Shown in pieces: positions 21,901 to 29,420 of a stretch of DNA of 64,000 bases; within the stretch, counting starts at the first letter, position 1, and each line of letters opens with the position of its first letter. The translations under genes and the position numbers were made by a program. The notes beneath the pieces are model-generated. The model saw only the letters and a program-made list of their open reading frames with translations. It did not search any database and was not told the DNA's origin. The DNA is from Fistularia commersonii (taxonomy: Eukaryota > Chordata > Actinopteri > Syngnathiformes > Fistulariidae): NCBI GenBank assembly GCA_037954325.1, contig JBBMNZ010000001.1, positions 1,501,765 to 1,565,764 on the forward strand. Direction: 5' to 3'.

Positions 21901-23734
21901 TCATTTAGTCCACCTCTCCAGGAGGGGGCAGGTAAGTATCAGAGCACTTCAAGCTAACACAAAAACAAGAGTGGAACGCTTGCTCTTTCCATTGCTAAAT
22001 ATTTTTGTCCTTTGCTATTAAGCTCCGTGTGCTCCAACCGGTCTGAAATCTGAGGTGAGGAGAATTGTCCGAACTCACTGGACCATGGTGTCGTGGGATG
22101 CAGTCTCTTGTCCAAGTGTTGAGTACCTTGTCGAGATAACTGGCCGAATCCAAGACAACCCAAATGCTCTGATGAGCATCTCTTCTTATTGGCTGCCCCG
22201 GCCATACTTTGAGCTCCAGATGCCTTGCAGTACGGCTTACAACCTCACCGTACGATCCAGAAACTCAGCCGGGGTCAGCGAACCTTCCAGTTCCCTGACC
22301 GGAACCACAGGTAACATTGAGTCCATTTGAATTTTTGCTACACGTTTTCGACACGCCTTTCAAACAACTTGCACAAAATGTTCCTATCCGTGCCCAGTCT
22401 TCTGTTGATTCGATGTCGGTATCTTCTCCAGTGCCCTGCGCCCCACAGAATGTGATGTATACCGGAAACAATCGGGCTGCAGTGCTGTCCTGGGACACTG
22501 CAGTGTTTGCCACAAGTTACAGTGTCTACAATATATCGGAAGAAGGCCGCGTCCGGGTTTGTAACACCACGGGTCTCTCCTGTCAGCTGGCTGACTTCGA
22601 TCCGGATGCCACAGAAGTGACTGCCAGCAACGCCAATGGAGAGAGTCTCCCCAACAGCAACATTACAGGTCAGCCGCAGAAAGAGATCCACCGCTAAGCC
22701 TGTCTTAGCCTACAGTAGACATTCTTTACTGATTTGCAATGGATGCTTACATACCTAGTCACTATTATTCTCTCTTATACTTAGTTGTCTTCAATCATCT
22801 CCTTCTCTGTATTGCAACTGCAGGCGAATATCTATGATCATCAATACTTATACGAGCCTTCTCATCTTCTTAACAGGTCCAGTAGGGAATCGTAGAAGAA
22901 GAGATTTGCGGTCAACGCAAGTGCACGCCGGCTTTGAGAAAGGTAAACCGCAATCACAACACCTGGACATTGTGAAGAGAAACCGTTCAAGATAAAACCG
23001 GCTCGCTAAGTGATGGCTTCTAGGCATTACAGACGGGCGGTAGATTTTGTTTTCCACGAACAAGTTGAAGCTACGTCAGGTACGGGCAAACACATACGGC
23101 CCATTTGGCATTTTATTCCGGCCCACCAAACCTAGAATTTCATCATGATTAAAGCTTATTTATTTTCTAAAATTAACAAGCACTGAAAACCGTGACAGGT
23201 TTTATGCTAGGATTCAAATAATGAGTGATTAGCCATGTTTCCAAACCTCTAGAAGATGGCACATGGGATGCATCCTGAGAATCACCACAACAAAACTAAC
23301 TCTACCGTGTTATGAAAGCAGTGAAAGCAGTTAACACAAACTTTATAGCCCGTTGTGAACCGCGAGCTCCCCTGAGCTAAGCGAACGGAGCGACTGCGAA
23401 CGGCGCAAACTGGTCCCCGAAATCCAAACGCCTCTTTTGTCTTTCAGATCTTGCCATTCCAGAGTTGGTTAATGTGACGGTCGGTGGAGATTCCCTGTAC
23501 GTGCAGTGGACGACGGTGAAAGACGCCGCGGAGTACACGCTGGTCATCGAAGAGGAGCGCGGAGCGGAGCGGGCCGATCTGCCGCCGATCGTAAGAACCG
23601 TGGAAGGCGACTTTTACAAAGAGACTGACCTCAAACCCCGGACCACCTACTGTGTCCGGCTTGCGGCGAAAAACCCCATCAAACAAAGCAGCTACTGCAG
23701 GCCACAGTGCAGAACCACCCGTGTCTCCAAGTGA
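1085..23734 (+). CDS. fndc7: Fibronectin type III domain-containing protein 7-like, giant FN3-array protein (5'-partial, 41 coding exons seen)
   Basis: The gene encodes a predicted extracellular or secreted protein made almost only of FN3 domains. Thirty-nine domains are visible. Thirty-six of the first 38 are 258-270 bp exons starting after AG with the pattern (G)xx-CCx-TGy and ending in G before the donor, so every intron between domains is phase 1. The typical domain reads P-C-x-P, a second Cys before strand C, W, G-A-x-x-Y, a C-x(6-9)-C pair, L-x-C-G-Q-x-Y, then V-x-A-x(4)-C-x-S and T-G. This Cys-rich FN3 style is that of FNDC7. A basic linker exon and a final FN3 exon follow, ending in TGA at 23,732. 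Roughly 3,425 residues are visible with no stop or phase break, far more than human FNDC7 (about 730 aa, from memory). No signal peptide or start exon is seen, so the model is 5'-partial. No membrane segment is seen at the C-terminus. An ATTAAA at 24,104 could be its poly(A) signal. The function of the family is not established. Confidence 0.88.
2264..2829 (+). mobile_element. Non-autonomous hAT element derived from a ZBED/SCAND3-like transposase
   Basis: The ends are a perfect 16-bp inverted repeat, CAGTGGTTCTTAACCT at 2264-2279 and its complement at 2814-2829. Flanks CAATAGGT (2256-2263) and CAATAGAG (2830-2837) look like an 8-bp hAT target duplication with two changes. The inside keeps the N-terminal BED-type part of a transposase (an open frame from 2470 beginning MSGKKRK) and then jumps to the 3' end, so the catalytic domain is deleted. 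It lies in an fndc7 intron, between exons 2087 and 3191. Confidence 0.8.
2880..2990. mobile_element. SINE-like fragment
   Basis: Text such as GTTTCTCCCCATGCTTGTG, TTGGTTTCCTCCTGGTTCTCC and AAAAAACATGCAG is the usual body of an abundant tRNA-type fish SINE. It is short and truncated, and the ends cannot be fixed. Confidence 0.5.
3598..3786. repeat. AT/GT dinucleotide microsatellite
   Basis: Long runs of TA and TG dinucleotides with interruptions. The open frame rich in Tyr, Ile and His on the minus strand is a translation of the repeat and is not a gene. Confidence 0.85.
3783..4350. repeat. Two-copy tandem duplication (about 290 bp unit) in an fndc7 intron
   Basis: The block starting ATACTTACTTCTATACAATT at 3786 recurs from 4076 as ATACCCACTTCTATTCAATT. 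The following landmarks appear in the same order in both: AAATTGTATAAC, ATTCAAGGC, TATGACTAGTTTC, ATCATCATCAGATATTGT, GTGTCTTATAG and CAGCAGATTTGTT. A (TA)n run separates the copies. Confidence 0.85.
7149..12825 (+). CDS. fndc7: fndc7 exons 11-21 (FN3 domains 11-21)
   Basis: Coding exons are 7149-7409, 8566-8826, 9163-9432, 9506-9766, 9846-10106, 10486-10749, 10844-11101, 11288-11548, 11683-11943, 12198-12458 and 12565-12825. The exon ending at 8826 is followed by GCAAGG, a GC-AG intron. Exon 12198-12458 ends in C rather than G, so the next domain starts with Arg instead of the usual Ala, Val or Gly. Domain 18 (11288-11548) has lost the second cysteine. Domain 21 (12565-12825) has lost only the first cysteine of the middle pair. 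Confidence 0.88.
7440..8520 (+). mobile_element. 3' part of a non-LTR retrotransposon (LINE), degenerate
   Basis: An open frame at 7567-7959 has the KYLGV-ILD and ISSW-style text of the region after a LINE reverse transcriptase. A degraded continuation encoding W-N-x-L-P-D-N is found near 8,103. The element ends in a (AAAC)n tail near 8,483-8,498 after AATAAACTTC. It is 5'-truncated, frameshifted and inserted in an fndc7 intron. The clade (L2, Jockey, Tx1-like or other) was not settled. Confidence 0.7.
8940..9115. mobile_element. SINE 3' region, diverged
   Basis: The string runs CCCTAAATTGGCC, then GTATGTGGCCCTGCGATGAA, GGGGCGAACCCCGC and TACAGCTGG. This is the order seen in the common fish SINE tail (AAATTGCC, GCCCTGCGAT, CCCCGCCTCTCG, CAGCTGG). 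The 5' part is missing. Confidence 0.55.
10180..10410 (+). mobile_element. tRNA-derived SINE, near full length but diverged
   Basis: A tRNA-like head (CAGTGGTTAGCGTCTCTGG, then GGTTCGATTCC) is followed by the SINE body (CAAGTTCTTCCCATATCTGC, GAATTGCCCAGATGTG, GAATGGTTGTATGTC, CCAGGGTGAACCCC). It lies in an fndc7 intron. Confidence 0.65.
12854..13418 (+). mobile_element. Tigger/pogo-type element remnant with CENP-B-like HTH
   Basis: The left end reads GATCCCTCGCTATGACGCGG and the right end AACAAGGGTTTACTG, the usual Tigger-type termini, near TA dinucleotides. The frame at 13,039-13,422 has KRQRKMLSMADKVKLLDML followed by a GRHYGMNESSVRSVKKEEK-type segment, the N-terminal helix-turn-helix of pogo transposases. 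The DDE catalytic part is missing, so it cannot move by itself. A related copy is at 36,514-36,913. Confidence 0.75.
13732..17309 (+). CDS. fndc7: fndc7 FN3 domains 22-26, including one split exon
   Basis: Domain exons are 13732-13989, 14411-14671, (14776-14825 plus 15226-15436), 15964-16224 and 17049-17309. Domain 24 is the only domain in the array encoded by two exons. Its 50-bp and 211-bp pieces sum to 261 bp, the standard size, and join between ATG-AAG and GTG-GGA without altering the domain. Domains 22 and 24 both lack the middle cysteine pair. Confidence 0.86.
14826..15225 (-). mobile_element. Repeat-derived 400-bp intron splitting fndc7 FN3 domain 24
   Basis: The intron runs from GTCGGT (14826) to the acceptor TTTCCAAG (15225). 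Inside is GGCTTTTCCCTTCAGGGC, ACAGCGAATCAACC and CGGATGCCCTTCCTTACAC, text of the fish non-LTR/SINE family whose reverse strand ends near GGGAAAAGCC. The same text occurs at 55,870-55,925 and, reversed, at 62,574-62,760. AAGGT is present at both intron edges (14823-14827 and 15223-15227). Confidence 0.7.
15569..15850. mobile_element. Palindromic MITE with TACCGTAATTTC termini
   Basis: TACCGTAATTTCTGG at 15569 is the near-perfect complement of CCGGAAATTACGGTA at 15836-15850. Subterminal GAGCGCACCTCAATACAAGCC and GCGGCTTATCGTCC also mirror each other. This is a common non-autonomous DNA element of fish. A fragment of the same family lies at 39,840-39,945 and probably another near 62,230-62,275. 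Confidence 0.75.
16480..16775. repeat. Unclassified interspersed repeat, copy 1
   Basis: It shares ordered blocks with 37,090-37,375: GGAACxCATGTGACxxxG, AGATACTTCTT, CCAAGAGxTCCxAGC, CCCTTCTGGCCxG-like text, GGAACAxC, and TTAGCxxxxGGCTAAC followed by GGTTCTT and GATAAAAAC. It was not matched to a known family. Confidence 0.6.
16866..16906. repeat. (TTC)n microsatellite
   Basis: Pure TTC triplets on the + strand inside an fndc7 intron. The polySer and polyPhe frames here are artefacts of this run. Confidence 0.9.
17495..21931 (+). CDS. fndc7: fndc7 FN3 domains 27-36
   Basis: Coding exons are 17495-17755, 17922-18182, 18260-18520, 18666-18923, 19244-19507, 19613-19873, 20010-20270, 20782-21039, 21170-21427 and 21671-21931. 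All keep the six-cysteine pattern, the Trp of strand C and the C-G-x-x-Y motif. Several N-x-S/T sites per domain suggest heavy N-glycosylation. No exon is seen in 20,271-20,781, which holds an AT-rich spacer and a small inverted telomere-like motif. Confidence 0.88.
20405..20441. repeat. Short head-to-head telomere-like motif
   Basis: GGGTTAGGGTTAGGG (20406-20420) is followed directly by CAACCCTAACCCTAACCCTA. The two arms are complementary and in the orientation produced when two vertebrate telomere ends join. It sits in the intron between fndc7 exons ending 20270 and starting 20782. Confidence 0.85.
22023..23734 (+). CDS. fndc7: fndc7 C-terminal region: divergent FN3 domains 37-39 and basic linker
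   Basis: Exon 22023-22310 (96 codons) and exon 22432-22668 (79 codons) encode FN3 domains that lack several of the array cysteines. Exon 22877-22942 (22 codons) encodes a linker with four consecutive arginines followed by Asp. Exon 23448-23734 encodes a final FN3 domain without the array cysteine pattern and ends in TGA. All joins keep phase 1. The RRRR-D site fits the furin consensus (R-x-K/R-R), so the last domain might be released by proprotein convertases; this is inference. Confidence 0.85.
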
Positions 23735-23964
23735 AATTCTACTTATTCAGTTACACTGACGTTGGACTGTGCAGAAATACCCAATGGGTTGTTTGGTTAC
23801 TGACTTCAAGCTGTAGCAGCCATGACATCATCTGTAGAGTTGTAAAAATAATGTACCATTACTAAGCTATTGCAAGTCGTCTGTTATAAGTTAAGATCAA
23901 ACCAGATGAGAATCCTTTGATTTGCATTCTAATGAATCTTTGAGTTTCTATTAGCAATAGACTT

Positions 23965-24004
<40 letters not shown>

Positions 24005-25396
24005 TTACCATAAATATGGTGGGCAACATAGCATCCTGTGACATAGCTGTCCAACTAAGTATTGCTGAAATGACATGTATGATAATTTGTCCTGTGGTTG
24101 ATTATTAAAGCTAATGCGGTGAAAACGAATGAAAGAAACGGCCATTTATCAAATAATTTATCAGGCAAGATGTTTTGAGGGCCATGCAGTATGTTTTATT
24201 TTGGGTGCATCATGTGACTTCTCATTTTGTGAACGCCGACAGTCCCAGAAAAATTTGTTAAAGATTAAAAAGCATATCTTTATGAAAACATCGGTCCCGA
24301 CAGTTTCCCTTTCTGTAGACGTTTATTGGTTAACGAAGGAAACTCCATGTTACTTTTGTCTTTATATTAATATATAACATTGCTATTAGTACTACCTTTC
24401 TGTATGGAACTATGACATATAAATAACACAAATCATTTCAAATATTTTACATAAAATGTTGTTTGTTCATTGGTCATTTCCTTGCAGCCGCACGATGCGC
24501 TTTCCAGTTTTAAAATGTTTCCCGCATCATTTACGGAAATGTCTTGCCTATTTTCTTAATGTCCTTTCATACTAACTTCAATGGATGTCTTGCACATTTA
24601 ATTACCGATTTAGAAAAAAAGGGGTTGCAAAGTACTCGATGATGATAACAAGAAGAAAAACAAAATAACAGAAATTTCAGACACTTAAAGCTATCCCTCT
24701 GGGAGTCTGTGAAAGGCGATGGTGAATGAAGTACATCAGGAAACAAGCCACCATAATTTGAAAAAATCCTAGTTCTTAAGTTCTTGCAACTATTGTGCCA
24801 TCGCTCAGAAATCTGAAGTGCGTGGAATCAGTGCAGAGGAGAAACACTGTCGTCATTCCCACTTTTCTGCCGTCCAGTCCAGTTGGTAACTGGAATTGTT
24901 TTTCCGTCTATAACTAACAGGGTTCTTGGCTGCTCGACATTGTGATGGCATGTAAACGGGTGAGTTGTTTGGCAAAAACTAGGTTGAATGGGGTTGTTGT
25001 GTTAACAGGGGGTGTCATCAACAAAGGTACAACTTCTGAAGAATTACCTGGGTTGAAACTTGAAAATGTAAGCTAGAATTTAGAGTGGAACCTGCTAGAT
25101 TGTGTCTGAATGTCTGCAAGTGTCTAGAAGTCCATAGACATGGATGGATAGTATGGAACATGGACGTATGACCTGGTAAAGGATTAAAATGTATGCAGCT
25201 AGTAGGGCTTACAAAGTGATTCTTGATTATCTGATACGAAGAGGAAAGTTGTGGCTTCTTATAGAGAAGCAAAGAAGCTTTAATAAAAATAACAAACACA
25301 TATTAAACTCATGCCGGAACCTGGTGGTTGCCGAATATTTATTAAAAGCGAAACAGCGCCCCCTAGCGGCCGCTCCGGGAACGAAGCAGAGACGAG
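23735..25396. other. Spacer between fndc7 and henmt1
   Basis: The fndc7 3' region holds a (TA)n run at 23,963-24,005 and ATTAAA at 24,104. The rest is AT-rich with no recognised gene. In human, PRPF38B lies in this neighbourhood; no PRPF38B coding sequence is seen here. A CTCF-like motif lies at 25,354-25,372, just before the henmt1 start. Confidence 0.6.
25354..25372 (-). promoter_or_regulatory. CTCF-like motif upstream of henmt1 start
   Basis: On the minus strand the 19 bases fit the consensus YGRCCASYAGRKGGCRSYV at 18 positions (G instead of A at position 6). A second, near-identical motif lies in intron 2. Both could also be remnants of a repeat. Confidence 0.4.
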
Positions 25397-28300
25397 ATGA
25401 GCGCTGCGCCGCTTTTCAGTCCCGCGCTACACAAGCAAAGACACCAATTTGTAATTGATTTCGTCCAGTTCAAAAAACCCCAAAAGGTGAGTTTATTTCT
25501 CTTTTTCTTATTTTTTTTTATAAAATGTCGTGCGTTCGGGGAAACCGTAGCGAGCGGCTCGTTAGCGCTAGCGACCCGTCCCACGCGAGCTAGCATAACA
25601 ACAAGGAAAAAAAAGTTCAAACTTACCCCTTTTCTCCTTTTGTTTTTTGTTTGTTATTTTGCTGTTTTAATTCACCGGTTTCTCCTCGAAGGTGCTGGAC
25701 TTGGGATGCGGTGAGTGCGGGCTCCTGAAGAGGATCAAGTTCCGTCCCGAAGTGGAGCTGCTGGTCGGCGTGGACGTCAACGGGACCAAACTCAAAAAAC
25801 ACATGTATGTCGATTCGAGTAAAAAGTAACTTTCCCTCGATTGTTTTGCCAAAGTTAGCGTAAAATATCCCTTAAATTATTTTTCTTCGATATTTGTTTT
25901 TGTTGTGTTTTTTTTTTTCGGTGTGCAAAATGTCCACTTTATTTCTTGACTCGGAAGATAGAGGTCTGCAACGGCGCCCCCTAGCGGCCGTCCGTGGTAC
26001 TGCAGGGATGTGATAGTTTGGTTGATGATTGCGTTCATTCATTCATTCGTTCATCTATTTTGTTTACCCTGTGGTTCTGCAGAGTTGGATCCTTTCCCAT
26101 TTGTTAATTGGCATTGGATCGATCACATTTCACGTATAGACTTACCATTCAGTTGTTTGCATCTGTGACTATCACGGAATTGACAGGCCATGTTGATATT
26201 AGCATCAGCTGGGAAGGAGTTACTATGACCCGCCGCCCTGCTCTCTGGCAAATTTTAGTCTTCACTTGTGTCGTTGTAATCATTAGATTGAAAATTATTG
26301 CCTTCAGTTAACCACCTATCTCCACGCGCCCTTCAAGACATCATTCCCGGACTGCTTTTTTATCATCTCCCAGGTACGGATTGGCTCCTTTACCAGCCAG
26401 CTATCTGCAGCCGCGTCCTCATCAGCTGCGCATCGATCTGTACCAAGGCTCAGTCACGCAGAAAGACGGCAGACTCCGCGGATTCGATCTGGTCACTTGC
26501 ATAGAGCTGTAAGTGGCACACCTTCCACTTCTATCTGCAATTTTTTTGTATTTCACTAATCCGTAGTCGCTTTGTTTTTTGGTTCCCCCCCCCCCCGCAG
26601 CGTGGAGCACCTCCGCCCGCCCGAAGTGGAGCGCTTTTCCGAGGTGGTTTTCGGTTACATGGTCCCGCTCGCCGTGATCATCAGCACCCCGAACGCAGAG
26701 TTCAATCCCCTCCTTCCCGGCCTCACAGGCTTCAGGCACAGCGACCACAAGTTTGAGTGGACCAGAGAGCAGTTCCGGTCGTGGTATGGCTCTTTTTCCG
26801 ACACATAAAAACACCGACTCTTACATTTGTAGTCGACACACTGATCCCCCTGTAGGGCTCTAAACATCTGCTTGCGGTACGGCTACGAGGTGGAGTTCAC
26901 CGGCGTGGGCCCGGCACCTCCCGGCTGCGGGCAGAACATCGGCTTCTGCTCTCAGATCGGCGTCTTTTGCAAGCTCGGCGGCGGCGCTCTGCTCGGAGGC
27001 AGCCGAGACGACCTGCGTTCGCACACGCTGGTGAGTGCGAGTATCTCAAATGTAAGGTCGCCGTGCTTGCGTCTTTTTAAAAACATTTTTTAATGACATC
27101 CGGCGACCATTTTCAGGTTTACAGTGTAAAGTACCCCAGTCTGCAGGATAACAACATCTTGCAGAGAGTCCTGGTGAATGAGCTGCTGTACGGGGCGGAA
27201 AGAATTCATCGGGAAAGGATGGAGACGCTGTTTGACGGCGAGGACGGAGAGGAAAGTCTCACAGACAAACTCTTCAGGGTGCCGAAGACGCAGCAAGGTG
27301 AGCGCCCGCTGTCCTCGGATAATACGGACATCAAGTACGGTCTCACCTCCACTTCTGTGAGCGAGCTCGTAACCCAGTGTGCTCGTATATCAAATCAAAT
27401 CGAAATGCCTTAAATCCGTTCCAGCGGGGCAGTTTTTCTCATTTGTCTTTACCTAATGTACTTCATAAATCAGTGTTTCCCAACCTTTTTAGAGCCGCGG
27501 GATATATTTTACATTAGAAAAATCACACGGCGCACCACCAAATAAATATGTCAAAAACATGTTTTAACCAATTAGAATGAAACCGTCGTCTCAATTTACT
27601 CAGTGTGAAATCTAATATATCTAATATCTGTAGCTTCGTCAGGTTGCAATGCAAATTTCCCACTGATGTGCAACTTTTCCAGAACACTTATTTCAATATC
27701 TGAAGACATGTCACCAATATGTCTGAAAACGGTATTATTTGAGAGAACTGGCTATTTCTTTATCAACGCCAGAGCCGAGCTTTTCTTCTCCAATGATTTT
27801 GCCGGCAGGTCGTATTAATGTTTTGCTGTTTGGATTCAGAGACGAGTTCAGCAACTTTATAGCAGCTTTCACTGCTTTCTCACTCGTCTCGGTAGTTTTC
27901 AACAACGCTGCCCGTTTGTTTACGCAGATACAAGTACTTTTTATTTTGAAAATGTGTCACGCAAAGCGTCACTAATCCCTCTGATGCACAGATGCACAGG
28001 TTCATTCACTGGCCGTCGCCATGGAATGTGCACGCTGCCCACATAGACATAGGAAGACACATTGTTTACGTTGGATAAATCATTTTCGGACCAATCGGGT
28101 GAAAGTGGGCATTTTTCCACGGCGCAGTGGTTGGGAAACACTGGTAGAAATGATGAAAAAAAAAAAAGGAACGTAAAGAAAACATATTTTAAGTATATTT
28201 ACCTTGAGATCGGACGAATGGCGGCGGCGGGAAGGAGGTCGGGGCCTGTTTTCCATTCGCCGCTCCATCTTTAACAGACACACTTAACGCTACAATGCAA

Positions 28301-29255
28301 TGCTAAACGTAACTTTGCTCCCGTTTACGTCTAAACTTTTTACCGATCGACTAACGTGCGCTTTAAATATTCGTTTCAAGCGTGGGAGGAAGCCGAAACC
28401 CCGAGGGAGGAAGAGTGTGAAGGAGCGCCCGGGATGAAAAACCAACTGCCAAGTCCAGTTTGTGACTCGTAGGTCCGGCATTTCCAAAAACCGTGTGCGT
28501 TTTCCCAGATAAACCCAGCGCTGTTGTGTTTGCCGGCAGGCGTGGATCCGTCGCCTTGGACGTGTTGTGGTTCCACTGCCCTAAAGTGAGGGAGCTGAGC
28601 GGAAGCCTTCACAACCTCCGGCTCCTCATCGGGGCCGACCCTCGGATCGCTCTGAGCCCCGACGGCTCCGCGCTCGTCCTGCGCCGCCAAAAAGGTTTTC
28701 AACGCATATTCGTCGACGGATTTATCACGCGATTGGCGTGTAGAGCGGTGGCGTCAAACTCAGTTTGGCCCGGTAAAATCATAGCGTGATTACCTAGAAG
28801 CAACATTTTTCCTTTGTTTTGGTGTAAAGGAGAACAGGGAAATTACGAAAAAAACATTTATATGTAACTGTTCCCTGAAAAAATACACGACAAACATGAG
28901 ATTCATTGAGAAAACAAAGTAAAACTCCAAATCAAGCATACAGGTTTAAAAAAAAAAAAAAAAAAAAAAACAATTGTGATTTTTTTTTATTTTTTTTTTC
29001 CCCCTCTTTTTTTCGCTTCATTGCTCAGATTCCACATCGGTGATTTTAAACGTCTACATCCCTTTTAGTCACAAAGTCTATTTGCTCTTAAGCGCCAGCT
29101 GAGTTACCCGTTATGTCACCGGCGTGCAATTTGTGCCTGCAGACCAGGAGGAAGCAGAGCGTGAAGATCCGGAGGACGGCGGGAACGCCGAGGCCGGCTG
29201 CCGCTCCGCCGCCGCCGCCCGGGAAGAGGACGAGGACTGGGAGGCAAATAATTGA
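25397..29255 (+). CDS. henmt1: Small RNA 2'-O-methyltransferase HENMT1 (HEN1 homologue)
   Basis: HEN1 methylates the 2'-OH of the 3'-terminal nucleotide of piRNAs in germ cells, using S-adenosylmethionine, and so protects them from trimming and tailing. Exons are 25397-25486, 25692-25804, 26374-26508, 26601-26783, 26856-27030, 27117-27297, 28381-28468, 28540-28694 and 29143-29255. They total 1,233 nt, 410 aa, stop TGA, with all phases matching. The SAM-binding loop VLDLGCGECG is at residues 31-40. The metal-binding set is E112 and E115-H116 (in CIELVEH) and H162 (in SDHKFEW), matching the E-x2-E-H plus H of HEN1 enzymes; P143-N144 lies in the STPN motif. The C-terminus is acidic and poorly conserved, as usual. 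The ATG at 25397 gives an N-terminus with HKQRHQFVIDF, the family pattern, so it is preferred. AATAAA lies at 29373, 118 nt after the stop. Human HENMT1 is 393 aa (from memory). Confidence 0.93.
25971..25990 (-). promoter_or_regulatory. CTCF-like motif in henmt1 intron 2
   Basis: The minus strand has CGGCCGCTAGGGGGCGCCG, 18 of 19 consensus positions, in the same orientation as the motif at 25,354. The identical core could mean a shared repeat origin. Confidence 0.35.
27471..28143 (+). mobile_element. hAT-type non-autonomous element (family A, copy 1) in henmt1 intron 6
   Basis: A 15-bp perfect terminal inverted repeat, CAGTGTTTCCCAACC, is at both ends. The interior encodes decayed transposase text, read better from copy 2. 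Flanking 8-bp sequences do not match well, so the target duplication has decayed. Copy 2 (34,946-35,593) lies in the opposite orientation, and a split copy 3 is at 62,101-63,549. Confidence 0.75.
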
Positions 29256-29420
29256 TGGCGAGGAACACAGAAGACACGGCCGTTAGCTGAACGTTCGTTT
29301 AAAAAAATGCAGGAAATAAGGAATGAAGCTCTCGTCTTTTTTTTTTTTTTTTTCCTCTTTGCAATTTGAGTTAATAAACTGCATCATTAAATATCATTGC
29401 GATTGTGTTTTTTTTTTTTT
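28949..29420. other. Homopolymer-rich tract around the last henmt1 exon
   Basis: Runs of A (28,949-28,970) and T (28,981-29,000, 29,338-29,353, 29,407-29,428) flank the last coding exon. They may be remnants of retroposed poly(A) tails, but nothing more specific is seen. Confidence 0.4.

Noticed and set aside
24129..24377. 82-codon frame downstream of fndc7
   Set aside because: No family resemblance, AT-rich, and lies beyond the likely fndc7 poly(A) signal.
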